Of a stretch of DNA of 64,000 nt, positions 45,196 through 54,852 are shown piece after piece. The DNA lies in NCBI RefSeq assembly GCF_000816495.1, contig NZ_JXBK01000001.1, positions 492,142 to 556,141 on the forward strand, read 5' to 3'. A program made the position numbers and the translations under genes. How positions within the stretch are numbered: the stretch's first letter is position 1; each line of letters opens with the position of its first letter. The notes under the pieces are model-generated. The model was not told the DNA's origin and ran no database searches. It saw nothing but the letters and a program-made list of their open reading frames with translations. Source of the stretch: Acinetobacter harbinensis. GTDB taxonomy: Bacteria; Pseudomonadota; Gammaproteobacteria; Pseudomonadales; Moraxellaceae.

Positions 45196-45828
45196 TTAGC
45201 CACGTTTTTTAAGTCTTTGACGGATAAAACCCACGATACCCGGTAGCACGCTAATAATAATGATGCCAAAAATTAGATAGGTGAAATTGTCTTTCACAAT
45301 TGGCATGTTGCCAAACAAATAGCCCAGTGTCACAAACGAGCCGACCCAACAAATTGCACCGATCAAATTATAGGTTAAAAAGAATTTATAATTCATGTGC
45401 CCAGCACCGGCCACAAATGGCGCAAAGGTGCGTGCAAAAGGCACAAAGCGGGCAAAAATAATGGTCTTACCGCCGTGCTTTTCAAAGAATTTTTGCGTGT
45501 AATCTAAATGTTGTCGATTAATCAGGCGTGATTCCATTTCAAAAACCCGTGGCCCGATGAATTTTCCAATGTGATAATTGAGTGTGTCGCCCAGTACTGC
45601 GGCAACGAATAAAAGAATCACTAAAACCACAGGGTTCATCGCACCGGTTGAGGCTGCCAAGGCACCTGCAGCGAACAATAAGCTGTCACCCGGTAAAAAG
45701 GGCATGACCACTAAACCGGTTTCAACAAAAATGATCAAGAACAGAATGGCATACACCCATAAGCCATACTGGGTGATAAACTCAAGCAGATGCTCATCTA
45801 CATGTAATATAAAATCAAACAGTTCCAT
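45196..45828 (-). CDS. DedA-family membrane protein
   Basis: A 210-residue DedA/VTT-domain protein with FVETGLVVMPFLPGDSLLFAAG, LNYHIGKFIGPRVF, and the family motif KTIIFARFVPFARTFAPFVAGAG followed by two C-terminal helices. DedA proteins are linked to membrane lipid recycling, including undecaprenyl phosphate flipping, and to envelope stress and polymyxin tolerance. Which of the several Acinetobacter dedA genes it is remains open. Confidence 0.92.
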   Translation of the reverse strand: MELFDFILHVDEHLLEFITQYGLWVYAILFLIIFVETGLVVMPFLPGDSLLFAAGALAASTGAMNPVVLVILLFVAAVLGDTLNYHIGKFIGPRVFEMESRLINRQHLDYTQKFFEKHGGKTIIFARFVPFARTFAPFVAGAGHMNYKFFLTYNLIGAICWVGSFVTLGYLFGNMPIVKDNFTYLIFGIIIISVLPGIVGFIRQRLKKRG

Positions 45829-46054
45829 TGGGTCACAGGCAGCAAAAATATGCTGAAATGCTATCAGTCTGGGGCATGAAAGTCAGTATAAAAAATTAAA
45901 TAAATCCGTATTGTCATCTGCTATACAACAGCGCGATCAGCTTAAAACAGAATGCAATCAATTGAATGAAAGCCTCATCTGAATAGTGTGCTTAATGTGC
46001 GAAGAAATGCTAGAATATAGCGCTTATTTCGTTTGCCTTGCATAGTTGTTTGTC

Positions 46055-47623
46055 ATGACTACCAATACTCAAATCACTGAAGACCGCATCCTGATCTTGG
46101 ATTTCGGTTCGCAATATAGCCAGCTTATTGCACGTCGCGTACGTGAAGCTGGTGTTTATTCTGAAATGTATGCCTATGATATGTCTGAACAAGACATTCG
46201 CGCATTTAATCCGAATGGCATCATCTTGTCTGGTGGTCCTGAAAGTGTGCATGAAGAAGGTAGTCCGCGCGCACCTGAAGTGGTCTTTAACTTAGGTGTT
46301 CCTATCTTGGGGATTTGCTACGGCTTACAAACCATGTCTGAACAACTGGGCGGTAAAGTAGAACCCGGTACAGTGCATGAATTTGGTTCTGCTGCGGTAG
46401 ATATTTTGGTGCGTGACCAACTTTTAGCTGACTTAAACGATGGCGATAACAAACTGAATGTTTGGATGAGCCACGGTGATAAAGTCAGTGCTATTCCAGA
46501 CGGTTTCCAAGTCACTGCCAGTACTGCAAGTTGCCCATTTGCTGCGGTTAGCGATGAAAAACGTCGTTTTTATGGCGTACAGTTTCACCCAGAAGTGACC
46601 CATACCGCGAAAGGTGCAGAGTTATTGTCTAACTTTGTGCATGGTATTTGTGGTTGTCGTAATCTGTGGAACTCTGAAAATATTATTGATCTACGCGTAG
46701 AACAACTACGTAGCCAAATTGGTGATCAAAAAGTGCTTTTGGGTCTGTCTGGCGGTGTCGATTCATCGGTGGTGGCTGCACTTTTACACCGTGCTATTGG
46801 CGACCAATTGACCTGTGTATTTGTCGATAACGGTTTACTTCGTTTAAACGAAGGCGAACAAGTGATGGACATGTTTGCAAAAAACATGGGCATCCGCGTG
46901 ATTCGTGCTGATGCTGAAGAGCGCTTCTTAACGGCGCTTAAAGGCGAAGTAGATCCTGAGAAAAAACGTAAAATTATTGGTCGTGAATTTATTGGTGTCT
47001 TTGCTGAAGAAGCACGTAATCTTGATGGCGTGAATTTTCTGGCACAAGGCACAATTTATCCAGACGTGATTGAATCTGCGGCCACCAAAAATGGTAAAGC
47101 GCATGTGATTAAATCACATCACAACGTGGGTGGCTTACCAGAAGATTTGGCTTTTGAATTGGTGGAGCCAATTCGTGATTTGTTTAAAGATGAAGTGCGC
47201 CGTTTAGGCACCACTTTAGGCTTGCCACATGAAATGCTATATCGTCATCCATTCCCAGGTCCAGGTTTGGGCGTGCGTATTTTGGGTGAAGTGAAAAAAG
47301 AATATGCAGATATTCTACGTTTAGCCGATGATATCTTTATGCAAGAACTGCGTGCCAGTGGTTGGTATGATAAAACTGCACAAGCATTTGCCGTATTCCA
47401 ACCGGTTAAATCGGTAGGTGTGGTGGGTGATGGTCGTCGTTATGCATGGGTGATTGCATTACGTGCGGTTGAAACCGTTGACTTTATGACTGCGCGCTTT
47501 GCCCATCTTCCTTATGATTTGGTGGACAAAATTTCAACCCGTATCATGAATGAAATTGCAGAGGTTTCACGTGTGGTGTATGACGTGTCTTCTAAGCCAC
47601 CTGCAACGATTGAATGGGAGTAA
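46055..47623 (+). CDS. guaA: GMP synthase (glutamine-hydrolysing)
   Basis: It converts XMP to GMP. The 522-residue protein has the class I glutamine amidotransferase domain with Cys88 in GICYGLQTM and HPEVTHT. The ATP pyrophosphatase domain starts at [19 protein letters not shown], and the C-terminal dimerisation domain ends [12 protein letters not shown] at 46055 gives the usual length; a TTG three codons upstream is in frame but unlikely. TAGAATAT about 45 nt before the start could be its -10. It is followed by a twin-hairpin repeat. Confidence 0.97.
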   Translation: MTTNTQITEDRILILDFGSQYSQLIARRVREAGVYSEMYAYDMSEQDIRAFNPNGIILSGGPESVHEEGSPRAPEVVFNLGVPILGICYGLQTMSEQLGGKVEPGTVHEFGSAAVDILVRDQLLADLNDGDNKLNVWMSHGDKVSAIPDGFQVTASTASCPFAAVSDEKRRFYGVQFHPEVTHTAKGAELLSNFVHGICGCRNLWNSENIIDLRVEQLRSQIGDQKVLLGLSGGVDSSVVAALLHRAIGDQLTCVFVDNGLLRLNEGEQVMDMFAKNMGIRVIRADAEERFLTALKGEVDPEKKRKIIGREFIGVFAEEARNLDGVNFLAQGTIYPDVIESAATKNGKAHVIKSHHNVGGLPEDLAFELVEPIRDLFKDEVRRLGTTLGLPHEMLYRHPFPGPGLGVRILGEVKKEYADILRLADDIFMQELRASGWYDKTAQAFAVFQPVKSVGVVGDGRRYAWVIALRAVETVDFMTARFAHLPYDLVDKISTRIMNEIAEVSRVVYDVSSKPPATIEWE

Positions 47624-47627
47624 TTTA

Positions 47628-47728
47628 GGGATTTCACGAAGCACTGCTTCGTGCCTAAATTACGGTAAGAGCTATGCTCGCGCCAGTTCTGGATTTCAAG
47701 CAGCATTGCTGCTTGCCAGTTTTACGCC
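47628..47728. repeat. Twin-hairpin intergenic repeat, copy 1
   Basis: This unit contains two perfect hairpins: CACGAAGCA-C-TGCTTCGTG (47635-47653) and CAAGCAGCA-T-TGCTGCTTG (47697-47715), joined by a shared spacer. It begins 4 nt after the guaA stop. The compact palindromic design resembles REP/BIME-type elements. Confidence 0.85.
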
Positions 47729-47751
47729 AAAGGCTAGGCCTGCGGCAATGA

Positions 47752-47848
47752 GGGATTTCACGAAGCACTGCTTCGTGCCTAAATTACGGTAAGGGCTAGG
47801 CTCGCCCAGTTCTGGATTTCAAGCAGCAGCTGCTTGCCAGTTTTATGC
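47752..47848. repeat. Twin-hairpin intergenic repeat, copy 2
   Basis: Near-identical to copy 1 at a period of 124 nt. The first hairpin is unchanged (47759-47777). The second is one pair shorter on each arm, CAAGCAGC-A-GCTGCTTG (47820-47836), but still perfectly paired, so the arms changed together. Confidence 0.85.
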
Positions 47849-47916
47849 TATGAGTATGGTTTAAAGTACCGGTTTTAAGCCTGATATAAAATATTTGAGC
47901 CGTGTAAAAAGATTAT

Positions 47917-47948
47917 AAAAAAAAGAGCGCTTAGGCGCTCTTTTTTTT
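47917..47948. terminator. Bidirectional terminator between guaA and the GGDEF gene
   Basis: A GAGCGC-TTAG-GCGCTC stem with eight A on one side and eight T on the other can serve both convergent genes. Confidence 0.92.
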
Positions 47949-48009
47949 ATGAATTACTGCTGTGATGGATCGTTTTATGGTTACTATGTTTTTTTATCAG
48001 TAAAATTTA

Positions 48010-49272
48010 TTATGCGTCGCAGCTATATACCGCGACTTGATTACGTCCATTTTCCTTGGCTTGATAGAGCGCAATATCGGCATTTTTAATCAATAAATTT
48101 AAGTCTTTTTCATGCGGTTTAAGTTGTGCCACACCAATGGAGACACTGAAGTTAAAAAAGAACTTATCATCAATACAAATTTGATGGTTTTTAATTTTTT
48201 GACATAAGCGATCGGCAATTGCTTCGGCTTCATTTAAAGTGGTATTGGGCAAAAGTGCAATAAACTCTTCTCCGCCAAAGCGTGCCAAAATATCGGTATA
48301 GCGCATTTCTTTACGTGTAATTTCTGCCAATATTTGTAAAACTTCATCGCCCACATCATGGCCATAGGTGTCATTAATCTGTTTGAAAAAATCAATATCC
48401 AGCATCAATAAGCAGGCCATATTGTATTTGGTCCATTTTTGGATGGCCTTTTCAGCGCGCTGCATAAACTGACGACGGTTATTTAATTGTGTTAATTCAT
48501 CGGTATGTGCCAATTCAGATAGCGCATAATAGTTCCAATCATTTAATAAGACGCGTAGAAAATTACGTTTGGAGTTGGCGGTATTATTCCAACTGATATA
48601 CATACTGAGCGCCAATATAGAGCCATAAATCAGTACAAATGAAAGGGCTTCTGGCCCTTGGACTAAATTAAAAACGCCATAAAAAGTCACCGAGCTGATC
48701 AGCAGCGAGGTAAATACAGAGTAGCGAAAGGAGACCTGTATGCATAAATTTCCCAATAAAATAAACATACATGCGGCATAAATATAGGTATCGACAATTG
48801 GGTTTTGTGACAACGACAGTAAATATAGCCAAGAGGCCGCTGCAATTGCACAATAGGTCGGCATCAAACTGTCTAAGATTTTAATATTCTGACAATAGCG
48901 GAATAAAAATAAATTAATCAGCATCGCGATCACCACCAATACTAAGCGTGTGATGGCTGATTGCGACACAATATCGGGCAACAAAAGCCAGTCCATCACA
49001 AAATAGCTTAAAAAAAGTAACTGGCCCATATAGTTAACGTATTTGAGGAATTCGCGCTGATGGGTATTTTGATACTCTAAATAGTAGTGCTGAAATTTTT
49101 TTGGAATACGGGTAATAGATTTTTTTAATGCCTGTACGATCAGTCTGTGATTGCTTGCGGTACACAATTGTTCGGGCAGAATAAAAGCAGTAGTAGGGGT
49201 AGCGCTCTGTACCTCAGATGATGTAAAACTGGCGTCACTGGGCTGTTGTTGTTCTTGATCTCCGTTAAACAT
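48010..49272 (-). CDS. Membrane diguanylate cyclase (GGDEF)
   Basis: A 420-residue enzyme making c-di-GMP from two GTP. A hydrophilic N terminus of ~85 residues is followed by about six membrane helices (residues ~85-245), then a GGDEF domain (~255-415) with HTDELTQLNNRRQF, DIDFFKQINDTYGHDVGD and the active-site GGEEF (333-337). An RxxD inhibitory site (Arg324, Asp327) lies five residues before it, so product feedback inhibition is expected. There is no EAL domain. The sensory input through the membrane part is unknown. Confidence 0.94.
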   Translation of the reverse strand: MFNGDQEQQQPSDASFTSSEVQSATPTTAFILPEQLCTASNHRLIVQALKKSITRIPKKFQHYYLEYQNTHQREFLKYVNYMGQLLFLSYFVMDWLLLPDIVSQSAITRLVLVVIAMLINLFLFRYCQNIKILDSLMPTYCAIAAASWLYLLSLSQNPIVDTYIYAACMFILLGNLCIQVSFRYSVFTSLLISSVTFYGVFNLVQGPEALSFVLIYGSILALSMYISWNNTANSKRNFLRVLLNDWNYYALSELAHTDELTQLNNRRQFMQRAEKAIQKWTKYNMACLLMLDIDFFKQINDTYGHDVGDEVLQILAEITRKEMRYTDILARFGGEEFIALLPNTTLNEAEAIADRLCQKIKNHQICIDDKFFFNFSVSIGVAQLKPHEKDLNLLIKNADIALYQAKENGRNQVAVYSCDA

Positions 49273-49792
49273 GGAGATACCCCTTTCTATGTGGGATTAG
49301 TAAAACAGCAATCATAGGGGCAGTAACCTATTCTGTATATAAGACTAAGTATCAATAATTAACATAATTGTGACAAAATTTTATTTATAGATACTATTCA
49401 TATGAATAGCGTCTCAATATGACTGACTAATAATGGATATAACGATATTTTACCCCGTAAAAATTGTAGCAATTATGCCGTCTTGTCAGCTATAAAATAC
49501 AGTCAATGCATGCACTAAAATGCTCTTAATGCGTTTACCCTCAGAAAATCATGCTTTGTGATTGAAAAAATGCTCAAAAACAGAGGGATGGATAGCTGAC
49601 TTTATATTGCAGACCCAGCTGCAAATTAAATCAGTGAAAAAGTCTGTACTTAAGATATGCTGGAATAAGGTTATATTTCATCCTCAATTCAACCCAGCAA
49701 GATAAAAGCTACGACAAACTAAAAATACAGCACAATTTTGTCGCATAAGCGCAGCTATGCGCATCAAACGTCCGCTTAAAGAGATTAAAAAA
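49273..49792. other. Intergenic region between the GGDEF gene and the GST gene, with a 16-bp palindrome
   Basis: A 520-base region with divergent promoters expected at its two ends. A perfect palindrome CTATTCATATGAATAG stands at 49394-49409, about 120 nt upstream of the cyclase start, and could be a regulator site. No other gene is evident. Confidence 0.5.
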
Positions 49793-50440
49793 ATGATTAC
49801 ACTGCATCACCTCGACCAATCGCGTTCTTTTCGTATTTTATGGGCATTAGAAGAATTGGCGTTGGATTATCAGGTCAAATTTTATAAACGTACAGCAACC
49901 TTTGCTGCACCGCCTGAATTAAAACAGGTTCATCCGCTGGCAAAAGCCCCCGTATTAACCGATGATCAGCAGACGATTGCTGAATCTGCGGTGATTTTGC
50001 AATATCTGCAAGAAACTTATGATACCGCGCATAAATTTAAACCTCAGCAGCCTGCTGAGCAGCAGCAATATCGCTATTGGATGCATTATGCCGAAGGTTC
50101 GTTAATGCCGTTATTGGTCATGCAATTGGTGATGAATACGGTACCCAAGCAAGTACCATGGCTGATTAAACCGGTGGCAGAAAAAATTACCGCGGGGGTA
50201 AAAAGCAATTTTATTCAACCGCGTCTACGCGATCATATTGCCTATTTAGAAGATTATTTAGCGCAGCATGAATATGTCGCAGGAACATTTTCTTTTGCCG
50301 ATATTCAACTGTGGTTTCCGCTACAGGCCATGCAATCGCGTATTTCAGGTTCATATCCACAGATTGGTGCCTATATTGAGCGTTTGGCGCAGCGCCCTGC
50401 TTTTGAAAAAGCGCGCTTAAAAGAACAAAATTTGGCTTAA
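49793..50440 (+). CDS. Glutathione S-transferase family protein
   Basis: A 215-residue protein with an N-terminal thioredoxin-like domain (residues 1-80: ITLHHLDQSRSFRILWALEE, HPLAKAPVLTDDQQTIAESAVI with the glutathione-binding Glu-Ser pair) and a C-terminal all-helical domain (FSFADIQLWFPLQAM with the capping-box Asp). ATG at 49793 is the start that fits the family; 12 extra codons upstream are in frame. It probably conjugates or reduces electrophiles; the substrate is unknown. Confidence 0.9.
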   Translation: MITLHHLDQSRSFRILWALEELALDYQVKFYKRTATFAAPPELKQVHPLAKAPVLTDDQQTIAESAVILQYLQETYDTAHKFKPQQPAEQQQYRYWMHYAEGSLMPLLVMQLVMNTVPKQVPWLIKPVAEKITAGVKSNFIQPRLRDHIAYLEDYLAQHEYVAGTFSFADIQLWFPLQAMQSRISGSYPQIGAYIERLAQRPAFEKARLKEQNLA

Positions 50441-50485
50441 AGCTATTGACGTGATAAAAAGTTCATCGCTGAAAAATACACAGAT

Positions 50486-50524
50486 AAAAGCCCAAAATTT
50501 TCGCTATCAAATTTTGGGCTTTTT
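50486..50524. terminator. Terminator between the GST gene and phoR
   Basis: A 15-bp stem AAAAGCCCAAAATTT with an 8-nt loop between convergent genes. T runs on both strands let it act both ways. Confidence 0.9.
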
Positions 50525-50558
50525 GTCGCACTGGAGTGATTGAGTATTCGTAAAAATG

Positions 50559-51920
50559 CTATTCACTCATTTGATAGAGTCGTTCTTTGGGGAAAATAAC
50601 TTTAAAAATCGAGCCTTTATTTTCTTTGGATTCAATTTCTAAATAAGCACTATGTTGCATCAAGACGTGTTTGACAATAGCTAGCCCCAAACCGGTGCCG
50701 CCTGTTTGCCGGCTACGCGCACTATCAACCCGATAAAAGCGTTCGGTTAAGCGCGGCAGATGTTTCGGATCAATACCAATTCCGGTGTCTTCGACGGTAA
50801 AAATACCATGCTCGCCATCGTCATGCCAGCCCATGGTGATGGTGCCGCCTTTGGGCGTGTATTTAATGGCATTGGTGATGAGATTGCTAAAAGCACTGGC
50901 CAGTTCCATGTCTGAGCCAATTAAATCGCAGTGACTGTCGATATCTAAATTTAAGGTGTGGTGATAGTCGACATTATAAGCTTGTGCGTCATCGAACAAT
51001 TGGTTCATCAGACTGGGCATTTCAATAATCTGATTTTTGGCAATTTGTTTGTTACTTTCTAAACGTGACAACAATAATAAGTCATTGACCAACGCATTCA
51101 TGCGCCGCGTTTGGGATTGCATTTGATCGAAAGCGCGTTTCCAGCGTGGATTTAACTCTTCTTGGTCGGTAAAGGTTTCAATATAGCCACTCAGAACAGT
51201 TAAAGGCGTACGCAGTTCATGTGAAATATTATCGACAAAGTCTTTACGCATCTCTTCTAGATTGTGCATGCGCGTCACATCATAGGCTACCAACAGCCGA
51301 CTTTCTCCACCAAAACGGGTCAGTTTGACTTGCACATAATGATCTTCAAAGGCCGAGGATTTCATTTTTAAGCCATCCGGCGCTTGGTCAATATGATTAA
51401 AATATTCGATAAAACTGGGTTGGCGTAAAATGGTGAGAATATTACGCCCGCGATCTAGCGGTTGGATACCAAGTAATTTTTCTGCAGCCGGATTCCACCA
51501 TTCAATTTGATGTAATTCATCAATTAACACCACTGCTTCGGCCAACGCCACCAAAGAGGATTGCGCCCGATCAATCAGACCGACCATTTCAGCTTGCACA
51601 ATGCGTTCTTGCCGCTGCGCACGGTAAACATTAAACAATAATGCTCCCCAAATTCCATCTAAATTGGGCGGCACATCGTAGGGCCGATTGGAAATCCACT
51701 CATTGACCAAATACAAAGAATGCAGTTGCAGCACAAAAAATAAACTGAGGGCAATAAAAATAAAAACCCAAAAATAGCCAACCCCAATGCCTACCAACCC
51801 TGCAATCAGCAGTAAAAATAGCAGTTGGCGTAAATCCTGCTTGGCAAAAGTCCATAAGCTGCTATAGCGGAATTTTTTATGTTCCTGTGCAAGTTCCGGA
51901 ACGGGGTAGGGTTCATACAT
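50559..51920 (-). CDS. phoR: Phosphate-regulon sensor histidine kinase PhoR
   Basis: A 453-residue inner-membrane kinase with two N-terminal helices (residues ~35-70), a linker, a PAS domain (~115-215) and the HisKA box DNISHELRTPLTVLSGYIE with phospho-His234. The HATPase follows: NLITNAIKYTPKGG, DTGIGIDP, GTGLGLAIVKHVL. It lacks a large periplasmic sensor domain, as usual for PhoR, which senses phosphate through the Pst/PhoU complex. ATG at 51920 was chosen over an in-frame TTG. It follows phoB by 25 nt. Confidence 0.96.
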   Translation of the reverse strand: MYEPYPVPELAQEHKKFRYSSLWTFAKQDLRQLLFLLLIAGLVGIGVGYFWVFIFIALSLFFVLQLHSLYLVNEWISNRPYDVPPNLDGIWGALLFNVYRAQRQERIVQAEMVGLIDRAQSSLVALAEAVVLIDELHQIEWWNPAAEKLLGIQPLDRGRNILTILRQPSFIEYFNHIDQAPDGLKMKSSAFEDHYVQVKLTRFGGESRLLVAYDVTRMHNLEEMRKDFVDNISHELRTPLTVLSGYIETFTDQEELNPRWKRAFDQMQSQTRRMNALVNDLLLLSRLESNKQIAKNQIIEMPSLMNQLFDDAQAYNVDYHHTLNLDIDSHCDLIGSDMELASAFSNLITNAIKYTPKGGTITMGWHDDGEHGIFTVEDTGIGIDPKHLPRLTERFYRVDSARSRQTGGTGLGLAIVKHVLMQHSAYLEIESKENKGSIFKVIFPKERLYQMSE

Positions 51921-51945
51921 AAAATACAATTGACCTAAAAAAGAA

Positions 51946-52656
51946 CTAACCTAAAGCAGCATCGGTGCGGGTGGAGAAACGGTAACCAGTACCGCGAACC
52001 GTTTGTACATAGCGATCAACCGCGTAGGGTTCTAAGACTTTACGTAAGCGGCGAATATGCACATCAATGGTACGATCTTCAATATAGACATTGCCGCCCC
52101 ACACTTGATCGAGCAATTGTGCACGCGTATAGGCACGCTCAGGATGGGTCATAAAGAATGCCAATAAACGATATTCAGTCGGTCCCATTTCTAAAATGCT
52201 ATCGCCAAAGCTTACGCGTTGACTGACTGGATCTAAAATTAAGCCATTGGCATCAATGGTTTTTTCACCACTTAAGGCATTGGCACGGCGCAGTACGGCT
52301 TTAATACGCGAGACCAATTCACGTGTTGAAAAGGGTTTGGTCATGTAATCATCAGCACCGGCATCTAAACCTTGCACTTTATGGTCTTCTTCACCGCGCG
52401 CGGTCAGCATAATCACCGGAATTTCATTTAAACTTTCATCGCGTTTTAAGCGCCGACACAGATCGACGCCACTGACGCCACCGGGTAACATCCAATCGAG
52501 TAAAATAATTGCAGGACGCTGATCCACAATCATTTGATGGGCTTGTTTGGCATCTTCGGCTTGTAAGCACTGAAAGCCTGCCATATCTAAAGAGGTGTGA
52601 ATCATCTCTCGAATCGGAAGTTCGTCATCGACGATTAATACATAGTCATCTTTCAC
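51946..52656 (-). CDS. phoB: Phosphate response regulator PhoB
   Basis: A 236-residue OmpR/PhoB-class regulator. The receiver domain has the acidic pocket VDDE, phospho-acceptor Asp54 in ILLDWMLPG, and MTKPFS with the conserved Lys. The winged-helix domain (~130-230) has [20 protein letters not shown] and [20 protein letters not shown]. The start codon is GTG. It activates Pho-box promoters, including probably its own. Confidence 0.97.
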   Translation of the reverse strand: MKDDYVLIVDDELPIREMIHTSLDMAGFQCLQAEDAKQAHQMIVDQRPAIILLDWMLPGGVSGVDLCRRLKRDESLNEIPVIMLTARGEEDHKVQGLDAGADDYMTKPFSTRELVSRIKAVLRRANALSGEKTIDANGLILDPVSQRVSFGDSILEMGPTEYRLLAFFMTHPERAYTRAQLLDQVWGGNVYIEDRTIDVHIRRLRKVLEPYAVDRYVQTVRGTGYRFSTRTDAALG

Positions 52657-52702
52657 AGCGCAATATCCTATTTGATGTTAACGGTGAACCGTTGTTGTAT
52701 TT

Positions 52703-52736
52703 ATGACAGGCTTATTACAAAGATTAATTATGACAG
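52703..52736 (-). promoter_or_regulatory. Pho box upstream of phoB
   Basis: On the minus strand TTGTAATAAGCCTGTCAT forms two 7-nt units 11 nt apart (52703-52720), close to the PhoB consensus CTGTCAT-n4-CTGTCAT. A further perfect CTGTCAT half-site lies at 52730-52736. The site is about 50 nt before the phoB start and suggests autoregulation. Confidence 0.7.
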
Positions 52737-52885
52737 TATCATGGCAAAAATGGCTGAATGCATAATTTACTCATAAATGGGCTTGAATTAAAGTGATTAA
52801 ATTCAGAATTTAAAATAAATCAGTCAGATAAGTTTAATCAATTCAAAGCATTGTCCATTTCTTATCTGTAAGTCGGATCTTGATG

Positions 52886-53599
52886 CTATTTTTTGGCTAT
52901 TTTTTCTTTTTCAGAAAAAGTATTAAATAATGACAAGAACACGATACTACAACTGGATAAAACTTCATCCATCGGCTGTTTAAAACCACTGACCACCCAA
53001 CGAATGGCAATTTGAGTGACATAGCCATTGAGTCCGGTGGCAACCAGAGAGATTTCTTGCTCATCATGCTGAATATGCGGCATCATCAGCATGACAAAGG
53101 CTTGAATCATACGATCAAAACGTAACATGGTCTCGTAAATGGTGGCTTGATTATGCAGCTCTTGTACCAGCATGGCATCGATATAAATAATCCGTGCCAT
53201 TTTTGGGTGCTGTTTTAAGGTGGTCAATAGCGCCCTTAAACCGGCTTCAATCATTTTTTGCGGATCGGATGAGGCCTGCATAATGGCTTGCATCACATTC
53301 TGTTGCAGTTGATCAATCAAGATTAAAAAGATGGTGTGGAACAAGGCATCACTTTTCTTAAAAGATTCGTAAAAATAACGTTCGGTCAATTTGGCTTCTA
53401 TACAAATATCTTTGACCGTGACGGCAAAAAAACCATGCGTTCCGTAGGCTTCAATTCCGGCTTCAATCAATTTTTCACGGCGTGCGTGTTTGCGCTCGGT
53501 TAAAGATAAGCCTTTGAATTGTCGTTCTTTGATTTTTGACACATTGTTAGATGCGGCCAGATGATCCTGAGCTTCAGTCATTAATATGGTATGTCCCAT
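52886..53599 (-). CDS. TetR-family transcriptional regulator
   Basis: A 237-residue regulator. The TetR_N HTH lies at about residues 38-85 (REKLIEAGIEAYGTHGFFAV, VKDICIEAKLTERYFYESF). A helical ligand-binding C-terminal domain follows. It is transcribed away from an SDR gene, with a perfect palindrome in the shared promoter region, so repression of the SDR gene and itself is likely. The ligand is unknown; fatty or steroid-like compounds would fit the SDR partner. Confidence 0.9.
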   Translation of the reverse strand: MGHTILMTEAQDHLAASNNVSKIKERQFKGLSLTERKHARREKLIEAGIEAYGTHGFFAVTVKDICIEAKLTERYFYESFKKSDALFHTIFLILIDQLQQNVMQAIMQASSDPQKMIEAGLRALLTTLKQHPKMARIIYIDAMLVQELHNQATIYETMLRFDRMIQAFVMLMMPHIQHDEQEISLVATGLNGYVTQIAIRWVVSGFKQPMDEVLSSCSIVFLSLFNTFSEKEKIAKK

Positions 53600-53686
53600 T
53601 CACAGCAGAATTTTGTCCTTGGTAAGCCACAGTTTAGCATTCTCGTGAGGCTGAACCTACAGTCAGCTTTTTCAGGTTATCTTATA

Positions 53687-53715
53687 TTGACAATATGTAT
53701 TGTCAAAATTATATT
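53687..53715. promoter_or_regulatory. Divergent promoter with palindromic operator (TetR/SDR)
   Basis: The 20-bp inverted repeat TTGACAATA-TG-TATTGTCAA (53687-53706) is perfect. Its left arm is also the -35 (TTGACA) of a + strand promoter with a 17-bp spacer and TATATT -10 at 53710-53715. The other arm supplies TTGACA for a weaker minus-strand promoter. A regulator bound here would block both genes. Confidence 0.7.
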
Positions 53716-53794
53716 AACAACTGCGGCCTCAGGTTGTTCATGTCAGTATTATCAGCATGGAACGATGAGCGTAAAAATTGACTAAGGATCGGGA

Positions 53795-54661
53795 ATGAAA
53801 AATTTTAACAATAAAGTCGCGGCAATTACCGGCGCGGGTTCTGGGATTGGTCAGCAATTGGCGCTGTTGTTGGCAAAGCAAGGCTGTCATTTGGCCTTAA
53901 GTGATGTGAATGAACAAGGCTTGGCACAAACGCTTGCCTTACTGCAAGACACGCCAGTACGCATCAGCACACAAAAATTGGATGTGGCAGATCGCGAAGC
54001 GATGAAACAATGGGCAGCCGATACGGTCACCACGCATGGCGCCGTCAATATGATTTTTAATAATGCCGGTGTGGCCTTAAGCTCGACGGTGGAAGGCACC
54101 TCTTATGAAGAACTCGAATGGATTGTGAATATCAATTTCTGGGGCGTGGTGTATGGCACCAAAGAGTTTTTACCGCTGATTAAAGCGACTGGTGATGGGC
54201 ATGTGATTAATATTTCCAGTCTATTTGGCTTAACCGCGCAGCCGACCCAGTCGGCCTATAACGCCACCAAATTTGCAGTACGCGGCTTTACCGAATCCTT
54301 GCGTCAAGAATTAGATATGCAAAATTGTGGGGTGAGTGCTTTATGCGTACATCCGGGTGGTATTCGCACCAATATTGCCAATGCGGCCAAAATGAATGAC
54401 AGCATTCGCAGTTTAGGCATGCATCCTGAGCGCTCGGCCAAATCATTTAATAAATTATTACGCTGTCCGCCAGAAGAAGCGGCGCGTCAAATTCTTGAAG
54501 CAGTACAAAAAGACAAGCGCCGTGTCTTGATTGGCAATGATGCCAAAGCGATTGATCTGATTCAGCGTATTCTACCTGCCGGTTATCAACGTGTTATCAG
54601 CTTGGCAAATAGCTGGAGTAAAAAAAGTAAGAAAGGCAAAAGAAGTCCAAAAATCGATTAA
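53795..54661 (+). CDS. Short-chain dehydrogenase/reductase (classical SDR)
   Basis: A 288-residue NAD(P)H-dependent oxidoreductase with TGAGSGIGQQLA at residue ~13, NNAGVALS, INISSLFGLTAQPTQ with the catalytic Ser, and YNATK as the Tyr-x3-Lys pair, then HPGGIRTNIA. The C-terminal ~40 residues are basic and end KKSKKGKRSPKID. It is probably controlled by the divergent TetR. The substrate cannot be told. Confidence 0.93.
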   Translation: MKNFNNKVAAITGAGSGIGQQLALLLAKQGCHLALSDVNEQGLAQTLALLQDTPVRISTQKLDVADREAMKQWAADTVTTHGAVNMIFNNAGVALSSTVEGTSYEELEWIVNINFWGVVYGTKEFLPLIKATGDGHVINISSLFGLTAQPTQSAYNATKFAVRGFTESLRQELDMQNCGVSALCVHPGGIRTNIANAAKMNDSIRSLGMHPERSAKSFNKLLRCPPEEAARQILEAVQKDKRRVLIGNDAKAIDLIQRILPAGYQRVISLANSWSKKSKKGKRSPKID

Positions 54662-54672
54662 AGTTAGCCTCT

Positions 54673-54699
54673 AAAAAACCCGCTATAGCGGGTTTTTTT
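54673..54699 (+). terminator. Rho-independent terminator after the SDR gene
   Basis: AAAAAACCCGCTA-TAGCGGGTTTTTT, a stem directly after the SDR stop. It may also act on minus-strand transcripts from the MATE gene. Confidence 0.92.
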
Positions 54700-54852
54700 A
54701 ATAGCATTTGCCTAACCTCGTTCATCCGCAAGCGCTGCATTGGATTAATGCTGTATCAATCGGCTGAACAGCAATGACCGCGTTTTTAATCTTGAAAGCG
54801 GATCAAGCCAATACGCGACCTGACATCAACCGGCTTTAGCATGCTTTCGCAT

